Assembly (NCBI GenBank): GCA_036159515.1
Contig: JAYYEV010000081.1
Coordinates: forward strand, 5,798-69,797
Origin: GCA-002727735 sp036159515
GTDB lineage: Bacteria; Bacteroidota; Bacteroidia; Flavobacteriales_D; Parvicellaceae
Direction of reading: 5' to 3'
DNA length: 64,000 nucleotides
Shown piece by piece: positions 43,257-52,593 of this stretch (positions within the stretch are counted from its first letter, which is position 1; each line of letters starts with the position of its first letter). A program made the position numbers and the translations under genes. The notes under the pieces are model-generated. The model was not told the origin of the DNA. It ran no database searches and worked only from the letters and a program-made list of their open reading frames with translations.

Positions 43257-45200
43257 ATGATACCTCAAGATACGATAGGGAAAATTTTTGATGCTGCAGA
43301 TATTGTAGAAGTGGTAAGTGATTTTGTAAATCTTAAAAAGTCAGGGGCCAATTACAAAGGCTTAAGTCCATTCAGTAATGAAAAGACTCCATCTTTCATG
43401 GTTTCTCCGGGTAAACGAATTTTTAAAGATTTCAGTTCTGGAAAGGGGGGCAATGTCGTTACTTTTTTGATGGAACACGAACATCTGTCCTATCCAGAGG
43501 CGTTAAGATGGTTAGCTAATAAGTATCAAATAGAGATTCAAGAAGAAGCTCCTAACGAAGAACAGTTAGAAGAAAAAAATAAGAGAGAGGGGTTGTATTT
43601 AGCCCACCAATTTGCAAATGATTTTTTTAAGCATCAACTTTTAAATACGGACGAAGGAAAATCAATTGGGCTAACCTATTTCAAAAAAAGAGGATACCAT
43701 CTTCAAACTATGGAGAACTTCAGTCTAGGATATTCCCCTGAAAAAAGTAATGCATTGGCTGAAAAAGCGATATCCGAAAAATACAATCTGGATGCTTTAT
43801 TAGAGTCTGGAATTATTAAAAAGAATGAAAAGGGTCACTATGACTTTTTTAGGGGGAGAGTGATTTTCCCTATTCAAAACCTTACGGGTAGAGTAATTGG
43901 TTTTGGAGCTCGTACTTTAAAAAATGATAAAAATATTGCCAAATATTTTAATTCACCCGAAAGTAAAATTTACAATAAAAGTCAAGTTTTATATGGACTT
44001 TACCAATCCAAAAACGAAATCATTAAAAACGACTTATGTTACTTAGTTGAAGGGTATACTGATGTAATTTCATTGCACCATAACGGCATTAAAAACGTGG
44101 TAGCCTCTAGTGGTACTTCATTGACAGAGGGGCAAATAAGATTAATAAAAAGATTTACTAATAACATCGTTATTTTATATGATGGTGATGCTGCTGGAAT
44201 CAATGCTTCTTTTAGGGGTGTTGATATGATATTAAAAGAAGGACTGCAAGTTAAAATTATTTTATTTCCTGACGGGGAAGACCCTGATAGCTACGCATTC
44301 AAATTAGGTCAGAATGAGCTTCAGGATTTTCTCATCCATAATCAAGAAGATTTTATCACATTTAAATCCAATCAACTTTTAGAAAAATCTAAAAATGATC
44401 CTATCAGCATTTCAAATACCATTAATGATATCATCACTACTATTTCAGTAATACCTGACCCTGTTTCTAGATCAGTATATATTAAAAGCACCGCTCAAAA
44501 ATTTCAAATGGATGAGCAACTTCTAATTTTGGAGGTTCAAAAAAAATTAAAACAAAAATCATACTCCAGTGGTATCCAGGGAAAAACAAATTTTGAAACA
44601 AGAGTTCTAACTCCAGCCAAAAAAGGATTTGAAAAAGGAATAAAACACAAACTAGATAATCAAGAAAAAGATTTAATTAGATTAATGGTGAATTATGGAG
44701 CTAAATCAATACCCATTGAAATTCAAAATGAAAATGGAGAAAAAGTGGAAGAAGAATATCCATTAGCTCAATTTATCATTGAAGAAATTTTAACAGATAA
44801 TTTAAGTTATTCAGATTCAAAATTTCAACAAATTTTTAATGAGTATGTGGATGGTCTAGAAAATGGTCTACTTGTAAATGATCAACATTTCATTCAACAA
44901 CCTGATCTTACAAGTTTAATTGTAGATCTTACTACTTCAGAAAACATTTTAAGTCAAAACTGGATTAACAAACACCAAATTCATACTAGAACCGAATCTA
45001 AAAGGCTCAAACAAGCCGCTATTGAATCTGTTTTTATATTTAAATTAAGAGTCACTGAAAATCTTATTCTAGAAAAACAGGAATTATTAAAAAACACTAA
45101 TGATAAAAGCTCTGAAAATGGAATTCTAGAAGAAATACAGGAATTAACAAAAGTCCGTAATATATTTGCTAGTGAATTAGGAATAATAATTACACAATAA
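43257..45200 (+). CDS. dnaG: DNA primase with degenerate zinc-ribbon
   Basis: DnaG makes RNA primers. The 647-residue protein has an N-terminal zinc-ribbon-like region (about 30-95), a primase core with TOPRIM (about 255-340: YLVEGYTDVISLHHNG, then ILYDGDAAGINASFRG) and a long helicase-binding C-terminal part. The usual ribbon ligands are absent: CPFHNEK reads SPFSNEK (residues 42-48), and the second pair, normally CFGCGxGG, reads DFSSGKGG. The fold sequence around them is kept. I recall this replacement in other Bacteroidota primases. Only 7 bases separate it from mscS. Confidence 0.94.
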   Translation: MIPQDTIGKIFDAADIVEVVSDFVNLKKSGANYKGLSPFSNEKTPSFMVSPGKRIFKDFSSGKGGNVVTFLMEHEHLSYPEALRWLANKYQIEIQEEAPNEEQLEEKNKREGLYLAHQFANDFFKHQLLNTDEGKSIGLTYFKKRGYHLQTMENFSLGYSPEKSNALAEKAISEKYNLDALLESGIIKKNEKGHYDFFRGRVIFPIQNLTGRVIGFGARTLKNDKNIAKYFNSPESKIYNKSQVLYGLYQSKNEIIKNDLCYLVEGYTDVISLHHNGIKNVVASSGTSLTEGQIRLIKRFTNNIVILYDGDAAGINASFRGVDMILKEGLQVKIILFPDGEDPDSYAFKLGQNELQDFLIHNQEDFITFKSNQLLEKSKNDPISISNTINDIITTISVIPDPVSRSVYIKSTAQKFQMDEQLLILEVQKKLKQKSYSSGIQGKTNFETRVLTPAKKGFEKGIKHKLDNQEKDLIRLMVNYGAKSIPIEIQNENGEKVEEEYPLAQFIIEEILTDNLSYSDSKFQQIFNEYVDGLENGLLVNDQHFIQQPDLTSLIVDLTTSENILSQNWINKHQIHTRTESKRLKQAAIESVFIFKLRVTENLILEKQELLKNTNDKSSENGILEEIQELTKVRNIFASELGIIITQ

Positions 45201-45207
45201 CACACAA

Positions 45208-46335
45208 ATGCAAGAATTAAATTTTGAATGGTTTCTTTTTCTAAGCTTATTGGGGATAACATTATTATTCTGGCTAATAGCAAATAGATGGATTAACAAG
45301 AGATTAATATCCTTTCTTAAAAAGAGAGATTTACTTGTACTTGGAAGAGAAAAGAATATAATAAAATTAGCCAAGCAAATTCTATTAATTCTATGTTGCA
45401 TTTTGCTGGTCTTCTTTGAGACTCTTTTAAGTGATGCTTTTTCCTTAAACACCATTAAAAACTTTGAGCTTATTCCGTCCAGTTGGTTTGGATCAAGTGA
45501 GGATGGATCTACATCTAATTTTAAACTCACTATTGGGAGCTTGTTCTATTTGATTTTCATTGTCATTATTTCTAGAATTCTAATTACTATCATAAGAATT
45601 ATTCTACAAAGAATTGCAAAAACAAAATCTTGGATTGATGAAGGGGGAAGGTATACCATTGTTCAGTTAAGTAAATATTTTATTTACACTATTGCATTTG
45701 TATTCGCTATACAAGGATTGGGTATAAATATCACATTTTTAATAGCCGGTTCTGCTGCTCTTTTTGTAGGTATAGGTTTTGGATTACAGTCTATATTAGG
45801 AGATGTTTTTTCAGGTGTTATATTATTATTCGATGGAAGTATTAAAGTCGGAGATGTGGTTGAAATGCCTAGCGAAGAAATATGTAAAGTGGAGCATATT
45901 TTTATTCGTACTTCACAACTAAAAACGTTGGATGGTAAAATTATTATTGTCCCTAATTCTAATCTCACCAAAGACAATGTTATTAATTGGAGCATAAGTG
46001 AAAAAGTAACTCGTTTTTCTGTATCTGTAGGTGTAGCTTATGGCTCCGATACTCAAAAGGTAAAAGATATACTTTATCAATGTGCATTGAAGCACCCACA
46101 TGTGGAAAAAAGACGAAATATCGCTGTTATTTTAGAAGATTTTGGAGACTACTCTCTTCAATTTAAGGTTTTTTTCTGGGCAAGAAAAACTTGGGAAATA
46201 TTAAACATCAAAAGTGATATTAGATTCGCTATTGATCAAGCATTTAGACAAAATAACATTAAGATTCCATATCCTCAGCGGGATTTACACATTGTCTCTG
46301 ACAATACTAAAGACAATTTTAATAAAGATGTTTAG
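45208..46335 (+). CDS. MscS family mechanosensitive ion channel
   Basis: The 375-residue protein has an N-terminal helix (about 5-28), two or three more helices (55-75, 105-130, 150-170), then the pore-lining TM3 and beta domain of MscS: GSAALFVGIGFGLQSILGDVFSGVILLFDG (about 182-211), then IKVGDVVEMPSEEICKVEHI. The C-terminal alpha/beta domain ends near residue 360. It releases solutes on osmotic downshock. The glycine/alanine spacing of TM3 is typical. It follows dnaG by 7 bases. The stop forms the shared TTAG/TAA arrangement with recJ. Confidence 0.92.
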   Translation: MQELNFEWFLFLSLLGITLLFWLIANRWINKRLISFLKKRDLLVLGREKNIIKLAKQILLILCCILLVFFETLLSDAFSLNTIKNFELIPSSWFGSSEDGSTSNFKLTIGSLFYLIFIVIISRILITIIRIILQRIAKTKSWIDEGGRYTIVQLSKYFIYTIAFVFAIQGLGINITFLIAGSAALFVGIGFGLQSILGDVFSGVILLFDGSIKVGDVVEMPSEEICKVEHIFIRTSQLKTLDGKIIIVPNSNLTKDNVINWSISEKVTRFSVSVGVAYGSDTQKVKDILYQCALKHPHVEKRRNIAVILEDFGDYSLQFKVFFWARKTWEILNIKSDIRFAIDQAFRQNNIKIPYPQRDLHIVSDNTKDNFNKDV

Positions 46336-48053
46336 CTGGGTTTGACGTCTTTAATATTTATCTGTAAACTCATTTGATTGTTGTAGTAACTTTCTACTAC
46401 CGAACCTACAACATCCGCTTTTTCCAACTCATTAATTTTCTCCAAGTTTTCGGCAGAATTAAACCAAATCCCTTCGATATGTTTTTCTTGTTGAATGTCT
46501 GTAAATAAAAACTTTATGTGTTTTTGTCCAACTATTCTGGGAGGTGTTTTAAAATGAAGTTTTTTAAAACAAAAAACCGGTCTAGGATTGGAAGGTCCAA
46601 AAGGTTCCATTTGCTTAATAATCCTCATCAATTTTGGGATGCCTTTATTATTGAAATTTTGAAATAATTTTTCAAGCGTTAGATCTACATCAACTGATAA
46701 TTTTTTTTGTTTAATCTCTTCGCTGATATTGTCAGAAACAAGTTTTTCAAAATCTGTAGAGAATTCATCAAGATTTTCGTATTTCATTGTTAATCCTGCG
46801 GCGTATTTATGTCCTCCAAATCTGGTGAAATGGTGTTTTAATTGATCTAATATTTTATAAATATCAAATTCTTTCACAGATCTAGCAGAACCGGTTATTA
46901 AATCTCCATCTCCAGAAAATACAATGGTAGGTTTATAGTAGTTCTCTATTAATCGTGAAGCCACAATGCCAATAACACCTTTATGCCAATTAGGGGAATA
47001 TACTACATTAGTGGATCTGTTTTCGGGCATGTTAGAAAGTTGAAATAAAGCCTCATTGGTAGCATCTTCATCTAAAGATTTTCGATTACTATTTAAAGAT
47101 TCAATATCGCTAAAAACTGATTCCTTATCACCTTTTTCAGAAAGTAAAAATTCAACTGCAATTTTAGCGTGTGCTAATCGACCTGCCGCATTTATTCTTG
47201 GGGCAATCTTGAAAACCAAATCGGATGAATTTAATGAAATTAAATTGGGGTATGTGTTCCAAATTTTTTTGACTGAAGGAATGGGGTTATTGTTTATAGA
47301 AAAGAGTCCAAGGTGAACAATAAGTCTATTTTCACCAATTAAAGGAACTACATCAGCTGTAGTGGCAATAGCAGATAATTGATAAGCAAAGCTAAAGTCA
47401 TATGTTACATTACATTGATTAATATAGCCTTGAATTAACTTCAAACCAATTCCGCAACCACATAACTCCTTAAAATTATACTTACAATTCATTTGTTTTG
47501 GATTTAAAATCACAAAAGCGTCAGGAAGTGTTTCACCAGGATTATGATGATCACATATTATTAAGTCAATATTTTTTTGTTTTAACTTTTCAGCTGCTTT
47601 TATATCCTTAATTCCACAATCCAGCGTGATTACTAAACTTATTTGCTCTTTCTCTGACCATTCAACAGCGGTCATTGATAAGCCATAACCTTCCTTTTCT
47701 CGATGAGGCTGATAAGTGTATATATGAGGCGAAAACGTAGATAGAAAGTGTTTCATCATCGCTACAGAACACGTGCCATCCACATCATAATCTCCGTAAA
47801 TCAATATGTTTTCTTCATTTAAAATTGCCTGATTAATTCTTTCAACTGCTTGAAACATACCTGACATGCTAAAAGGATTTAGAAAGTCTTTTTCAGATGG
47901 TCTAAAAAACTGCTCTGCATGGCTATAAGTCAGAATACCCCTATTTACTAACACTTGAGCAAGTTCTTCTGATATTTTTAATTGACTTTTTAATTCAACT
48001 ACGGATTGCTGGACTACCTTTTTATATTCCCAAATGTTATTTTCTAAAAACAT
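46332..48053 (-). CDS. recJ: Single-stranded-DNA-specific exonuclease RecJ
   Basis: RecJ degrades single-stranded DNA 5' to 3' in recombination and mismatch repair. I start at ATG 48053; an in-frame TTG at 48065 would add MRKV. The 573-residue protein has the DHH-family motifs: IYGDYDVDGTCSVAMM (motif I, about 80-95), LDCGI (motif II), CDHHNPGETLPDAFVILNP (motif III, about 163-181), and the DHHA1 region with NAAGRLAHA (about 283-291) and SARSVKEFDIYKILD plus GGHKYAAGLT (about 408-417). The C-terminal OB domain is present. Monocistronic between divergent and convergent neighbours. Confidence 0.95.
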   Translation of the reverse strand: MFLENNIWEYKKVVQQSVVELKSQLKISEELAQVLVNRGILTYSHAEQFFRPSEKDFLNPFSMSGMFQAVERINQAILNEENILIYGDYDVDGTCSVAMMKHFLSTFSPHIYTYQPHREKEGYGLSMTAVEWSEKEQISLVITLDCGIKDIKAAEKLKQKNIDLIICDHHNPGETLPDAFVILNPKQMNCKYNFKELCGCGIGLKLIQGYINQCNVTYDFSFAYQLSAIATTADVVPLIGENRLIVHLGLFSINNNPIPSVKKIWNTYPNLISLNSSDLVFKIAPRINAAGRLAHAKIAVEFLLSEKGDKESVFSDIESLNSNRKSLDEDATNEALFQLSNMPENRSTNVVYSPNWHKGVIGIVASRLIENYYKPTIVFSGDGDLITGSARSVKEFDIYKILDQLKHHFTRFGGHKYAAGLTMKYENLDEFSTDFEKLVSDNISEEIKQKKLSVDVDLTLEKLFQNFNNKGIPKLMRIIKQMEPFGPSNPRPVFCFKKLHFKTPPRIVGQKHIKFLFTDIQQEKHIEGIWFNSAENLEKINELEKADVVGSVVESYYNNQMSLQINIKDVKPS

Positions 48054-48107
48054 TACTTTCCGCAATTATTATTTTTCTAATTTGCTCTTCATTGTAATAA
48101 TAAATGA

Positions 48108-48761
48108 ATGACGAGATATCTATTTTTATTCAAATTTATCCTTTACTGGACGTGTTCTATTTACGTTCAAAACAATATTAATTCAATCTATTTTGAATAC
48201 CCTGAAAGTAATGATTTTACAACTCTAAAGACACTTCCAGCAAAATTTTATGGGGATTTTTTTAAGCTTCAAGATTCATTACTGATTTTGAGGATCGACT
48301 CTAACCTTATTTCCATAAATCACAATGTAGTTTTTCCAATTCCCAAAGGAGATATGAAACGTCTTCAAACGTACATAAAAGAAGACAGCATTTACGGTAT
48401 AAAATCCAATAAAGGTCTACCTTTTAAATCTATAAATGACACCATCTATGCGCTTTTAAGTCAACAGTACCCTATTTACAAAAATGATTCTTTATCATCT
48501 TCTTTTATTTTTGAAGGTCAAGTTTTTTTGTTTAGTAATACTACAGATTCCCTACATTCGGTAATCAAATTAAGTATACATAAAGACACACTTTTTCTCG
48601 TTGAGAGTGATCCTTCGATTTTTAGTTCCTCTATCACTTCTAATGTTCACCTCATTAATCACTTGAGACCTTATTATTTACTCCCAGAAAATGAAAATAA
48701 ATGGAAAACTTTTATAAAAAATAAAGGGTTTAATGATACTACACTTTATCTTAAAAAATGA
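48108..48761 (+). CDS. Secreted/periplasmic protein of unknown function
   Basis: I do not recognise this 217-residue protein. It has a signal peptide (YLFLFKFILYWTCSIYVQ, no proper lipobox), followed by a mix of strands and polar stretches (DFFKLQDSLLILRIDSNLI, GIKSNKGLPFKSINDTIYALL, VFLFSNTTDSLHSVIKLSIHKDTLFLV). No cysteine pairs or metal sites are evident. Its end overlaps the next small gene by 4 bases (ATGA), so the two are probably cotranslated. Confidence 0.7.
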   Translation: MTRYLFLFKFILYWTCSIYVQNNINSIYFEYPESNDFTTLKTLPAKFYGDFFKLQDSLLILRIDSNLISINHNVVFPIPKGDMKRLQTYIKEDSIYGIKSNKGLPFKSINDTIYALLSQQYPIYKNDSLSSSFIFEGQVFLFSNTTDSLHSVIKLSIHKDTLFLVESDPSIFSSSITSNVHLINHLRPYYLLPENENKWKTFIKNKGFNDTTLYLKK

Positions 48762-48997
48762 AAAATCCATCTGAAGAATTAGAAATATTAAAGGAAAGAT
48801 TTCAGCAAATTCAAGACGAATTAATTCAAAATCTGTTAGGTTGTATTCATGTTTATGAATTAGAGGAAGACATCTATCAAAAAATGATCACACTGATTAA
48901 TCAATATACCAAAAGTGCATTCAGAATCACGAAAGCAATCGAAGCACAAGAAATCATTGAGTTAGTTTTAGTAAATGGCATAAAGAATAAACAATAA
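48758..48997 (+). CDS. 79-residue helical protein of unknown function
   Basis: This small protein (MKNPSEELEILKERFQQIQ to the end IIELVLVNGIKNKQ) is predicted to be all helix, with two long amphipathic helices and one central cysteine in LLGCIHVYELEED. There is no signal peptide. It is coupled by an ATGA overlap to the secreted unknown upstream and followed after 36 bases by the nitroreductase. Not recognised. Confidence 0.65.
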   Translation: MKNPSEELEILKERFQQIQDELIQNLLGCIHVYELEEDIYQKMITLINQYTKSAFRITKAIEAQEIIELVLVNGIKNKQ

Positions 48998-49033
48998 TTG
49001 AGATCAAAGTAAAATTTGTTTTTATTTGAGCCC

Positions 49034-49663
49034 ATGGATATTGTTGATTACTACAATTGGAGGTACGCAACTAAGAAATTTAATTCAAAAAAGAAAGTTG
49101 CACCATCTGATCTTGAGCTTATAAAAGAAGCTGTCAGGCTAGCTCCATCGTCCTATGGATTACAATTATTTAAGGTTATCATCATTGAAAATCAAGAGTT
49201 AAAAAAGAAATTGGTCCATTCTTCTTACAATCAAAATCAAATCATCGATTGTTCTCATCTTTTCGTTTTTTGTAATTACACTAAAGTGTTAGAAAAAGAC
49301 ATTGATCTTTTTATCAATACGAAATCTAAGGTCAATAAACATCCGGTCAATGAGCTGCAGGGATATGGGTCATTTTTAAAAAATAATTTGCTTAAAAAAG
49401 AGCCTGAAGAAACAAGTATTTGGACTACAAATCAAGTTTATATAGCTCTTGCACACTTGATGACAGCATGTGCCACCCTACAAATTGATTCATGTCCTAT
49501 TGAGGGGTTTAAAGCCGAAGACTATAATGCTATTTTAGATCTAAACAACAGGCACATGAATGCGGCTGTTATTGCTGCGGTTGGATATAGATCAGATTCA
49601 GATTTAACTCAAGAGCAAAAGAAAGTAAGGAAATCATCATCTTTACTTTTCGAAACAATTTAA
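49034..49663 (+). CDS. NAD(P)H-dependent nitroreductase family oxidoreductase
   Basis: I choose ATG 49034 (MDIVDYYNWRYATKKF, 209 residues); the upstream in-frame TTG at 49016 adds MFLFEP, which is not family-like. The N-terminal RYATKKFNSKK and VRLAPSSYGLQLFKVIII segments are the FMN-binding parts of the NfsB-like nitroreductase fold, and the C-terminal GYRSDSD completes it. Substrates of such enzymes include quinones and nitro compounds; none can be read here. It lies 36 bases after the small unknown and 7 before the DMT transporter. Confidence 0.85.
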   Translation: MDIVDYYNWRYATKKFNSKKKVAPSDLELIKEAVRLAPSSYGLQLFKVIIIENQELKKKLVHSSYNQNQIIDCSHLFVFCNYTKVLEKDIDLFINTKSKVNKHPVNELQGYGSFLKNNLLKKEPEETSIWTTNQVYIALAHLMTACATLQIDSCPIEGFKAEDYNAILDLNNRHMNAAVIAAVGYRSDSDLTQEQKKVRKSSSLLFETI

Positions 49664-49670
49664 TGATCCT

Positions 49671-50567
49671 GTGATTGATCTTTCTAAGAGAATAAATCAA
49701 GTGTTAATTCTTGTGATTCTAGCCATTATCTGGGGCAGCTCATTTATTTTAATGAAAAAAGGTCTTAGAAGCTTCACCGCTTTTGAAATAACACTCTACA
49801 GAATTCTCGTTGTTTTTGTTGTATTTATTCCGTTTTGTCTGAAGAAATTTATTTCATTGAGCAAAAAAGACTTTTTCATAATTTCTATAACTGGAATTGT
49901 TGGTAGTGCTATTCCCTATTTTTTGTTCATAAAAGCACAAACTTTTATTGACAGTTCATTAAACGGAATTTTAAATTCAATAACCCCTCTATTTACTATT
50001 TTATTTGGAACACTTCTTTTTAATCAAAAATTTACATTTAAAACCGTCATTGGTGTTATTACAGGGCTAGTTGGTGCAATAGGATTAATCGTTACCGCAA
50101 ATGGTGGTGACTTAAGCCTTAATACACTAATATATTCCCTTCTTCCTTTAGCCGGATCGGCATGTTACGCACTTAATTTAAATATTATTAAAGTTTATTT
50201 AAGCCACATTAGTGCGGTTTTAATCACAGGTGTTTCTTTTTTCATTATTGGACCCATATCTGCAATATTATTGGGATTCAAAACAGAGTTTTTCAGTCAT
50301 ATCATAAACAACGATTCTAACCAAATTAATTTTATTTATATCACCTTGTTGGGAGTTATAGGGACTGGATTTGCAGTATGGCTCTTCAACTTATTAATTA
50401 AAGAAACTTCATCTGTATTTGCTTCTTCTGTTACCTATTTAATTCCAATTGTTGCCATAATTTGGGGAATAATTGATGGGGAAGATTTTTCTCTTTTAGA
50501 AGGAGTTTTCTGCTTTGTTATTTTTACGGGAGTCTATCTAATAAGGCAAAATCCTCAAAAAACTTAA
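49671..50567 (+). CDS. EamA/DMT family transporter
   Basis: The 298-residue protein has ten hydrophobic helices in two EamA repeats; the first repeat begins ILVILAIIWGSSFILMKKGL with the typical WGS motif, the second starts with SLLPLAGSACYALNLNIIKVYL. It is a predicted drug/metabolite (often amino acid or nucleotide) exporter in the inner membrane. The start is a GTG at 49671: an ATG 8 bases earlier runs into TGA at once. Its stop shares TTAA with the convergent 7-TM gene. Confidence 0.85.
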   Translation: MIDLSKRINQVLILVILAIIWGSSFILMKKGLRSFTAFEITLYRILVVFVVFIPFCLKKFISLSKKDFFIISITGIVGSAIPYFLFIKAQTFIDSSLNGILNSITPLFTILFGTLLFNQKFTFKTVIGVITGLVGAIGLIVTANGGDLSLNTLIYSLLPLAGSACYALNLNIIKVYLSHISAVLITGVSFFIIGPISAILLGFKTEFFSHIINNDSNQINFIYITLLGVIGTGFAVWLFNLLIKETSSVFASSVTYLIPIVAIIWGIIDGEDFSLLEGVFCFVIFTGVYLIRQNPQKT

Positions 50568-51256
50568 CTTTCTTTTTTAATACTCAACCTAACAGCTCCA
50601 ATAACCACAAAACTTGTGATTATAGACATTAGTGTATGGCTAATATCGTGGTAATTAAACCATCTACTATAGCTCCACTTTAAATTAAACATGAATGCGG
50701 TAAATATGGCTAAGAAAATAGCTAGTAAAAGCCATAAATTGCCTTTTGATTTTGTCTTACTGTATACATACATATTCAATGGAAATGCAAAACCCAAAAG
50801 CATGACCGCCAAGGCTATTTGATTTAAAGTAAAATTGACTGTTGTAACAACAAAAAATAAGTAGATCACACATTGGATATATAAACTATATCGAATGATA
50901 TTAAACCACTTTTTAGAAATTAAATTTTTGGCAGAAAACAATGAAGCTAAACATAAAAACAATTGAGCAAGTAGGCTAGTTGACCATCCTATTACTTTTA
51001 AGTTAGGATGAATATGCGTTTTTAATGCGTGTCCAAATAAAGCAGAAGATAGCATACCTAAGGAGAAAAAAAGAAAATATAACCTAAAATAGGGGTGAAG
51101 TAAAGTTCTTTGATTAGGTGTTATCCTTTTAAGGATAAAAAACCCTACCAAACTAACCAATGCAACCAATAAATCTGTTGAAGAAGTGATCGGTTCCGCA
51201 ATTTCAAATTCTCCAATCCAAATAGATGGATTTAATATAGAAGTATTTGAATCCAA
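50564..51256 (-). CDS. Seven-helix membrane protein of unknown function
   Basis: The 230-residue protein has about seven hydrophobic segments. Polar residues placed within or next to them stand out: EPITSSTDLLVAL (Glu21, Asp28), SSALFGHALKTHIH (Ser70-His76) and NYHDISHTLMSI (His203, Asp204, His207, an HxxxH). An S/H and HxxxH pattern recalls the CREST hydrolase superfamily (alkaline ceramidases, PAQR), but spacing is not exact and the TM3 aspartate is not evident. It is 13 bases from the sterol-desaturase-like gene, which suggests a role in lipid metabolism. Function is not known. Confidence 0.68.
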   Translation of the reverse strand: MDSNTSILNPSIWIGEFEIAEPITSSTDLLVALVSLVGFFILKRITPNQRTLLHPYFRLYFLFFSLGMLSSALFGHALKTHIHPNLKVIGWSTSLLAQLFLCLASLFSAKNLISKKWFNIIRYSLYIQCVIYLFFVVTTVNFTLNQIALAVMLLGFAFPLNMYVYSKTKSKGNLWLLLAIFLAIFTAFMFNLKWSYSRWFNYHDISHTLMSIITSFVVIGAVRLSIKKES

Positions 51257-51269
51257 ACTAAATTGTGAT

Positions 51270-52544
51270 TTAATTGATCTCTAGATAAAGTTTCTCCTCT
51301 TTTTTGGACTTGCCAATGATAATCAATGTCCAAACAGATAAAAAGATCATGTAAGGAGTACATAATCCTAGTATAATACTTATTCCAGGTGATTTCACAA
51401 AACCAAAAAAGATAATAATGGGTAATAAAAAATGTCGTGAAAGTTCTAGATAGAATGCATTTTTTTTATGATTTAAAATACTAGAATGTACTAAAACTGA
51501 ATAAAGCACCACAAATAATAATGCTAAAATCATCGGATTCAGTATAAGATCAAAAAATGTAAGATTTGCACCTAAATTAGATTTTATACTCATTAGTGCT
51601 ACAAAAGCTAAAAGGGTGGGAATAGTGCTAAAAACAGTATACCATTTTATGCTCTTGGAGATAGGAAAAACAGGTTTTTCTCTAATCCCATTTTCGTTAG
51701 TCAAATAGACAGGATCAAAGTGATTTACATTTTTAGGCGTCCATCGAGGACCCATAAAAAATATGATGAATTTATCTTTTATTTTGTCTGCTTCTTTAGC
51801 TCTTTTAATCAGATTTCCCCAATATGAAAAGGTAGCATTATAAGCACTTAAATTAACAAAACCCGATGTAATGCCATAATCAGGTTCTTCTTCTTCTGCT
51901 TTAAAAGTCCCAAATATTCGATCCCAAAAAATAAATATATGAGCATAATTCTTATCCATATATTTTTCATTTCTCCCATGATGAACTCTGTGATGAGAAG
52001 GTGTAGTTAAAAAATATTCTAAAATTCCAAGTTTTCCTATCACTCTTGAGTGAGTAAATAATTGATAAACTCCTAAAATGATAGATGTAGTTACAATAGT
52101 AAATACATCAAATCCAGCAAAGGCCATCCAAACAAAAAATAAGGCCCTAAAAACTACTGCAAAAAAAGATACTCTAAAAACAGTAGTGATATTCAATTCT
52201 TCACTTTGATGATGCACAATATGAGCAGCCCAAAGGAAATTAATCTGATGACTTAAACGATGGAACCAATAAGCTATAAAATCTGTCACTACCAAACCCA
52301 AACACCAAGTGGTAAATGAAAAAGGTATTTTTACTATTGCATAGTGATGATAAATGTGATCAAATAAAAATAAAATTAAAACTGAAAAAACGAGGTCAAA
52401 CACCCTCTCTAGAACACCACAATATAGATTCGTAAAACTATCCGAAAAATTATAAATACTAATCTTTTTCTTTTTAGCAATGACAACCTCAATAATTAGT
52501 AGTGAGATAATTAAAAACGCTATAGTACCTATCAACCAATACAT
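51270..52544 (-). CDS. Sterol desaturase/fatty acid hydroxylase family protein (AGMO-like)
   Basis: The 424-residue integral membrane protein carries the three histidine boxes of the diiron fatty acid hydroxylase superfamily: HRLSH (about 95-99), HIVHH (about 108-112) and HHRVHH (about 184-189), plus an extra H in FTHSRV. With the long C-terminal set of helices it resembles alkylglycerol monooxygenase-like proteins (TMEM195) more than short sterol desaturases. Predicted to hydroxylate a lipid in the inner membrane using O2. Neighbour to the 7-TM unknown; together they may modify lipids. Substrate unknown. Confidence 0.85.
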   Translation of the reverse strand: MYWLIGTIAFLIISLLIIEVVIAKKKKISIYNFSDSFTNLYCGVLERVFDLVFSVLILFLFDHIYHHYAIVKIPFSFTTWCLGLVVTDFIAYWFHRLSHQINFLWAAHIVHHQSEELNITTVFRVSFFAVVFRALFFVWMAFAGFDVFTIVTTSIILGVYQLFTHSRVIGKLGILEYFLTTPSHHRVHHGRNEKYMDKNYAHIFIFWDRIFGTFKAEEEEPDYGITSGFVNLSAYNATFSYWGNLIKRAKEADKIKDKFIIFFMGPRWTPKNVNHFDPVYLTNENGIREKPVFPISKSIKWYTVFSTIPTLLAFVALMSIKSNLGANLTFFDLILNPMILALLFVVLYSVLVHSSILNHKKNAFYLELSRHFLLPIIIFFGFVKSPGISIILGLCTPYMIFLSVWTLIIIGKSKKEEKLYLEIN

Positions 52545-52593
52545 ATCTTCATTAAACCTATTTTAAATTTAACTTAATGTTCATAAAATCAAT

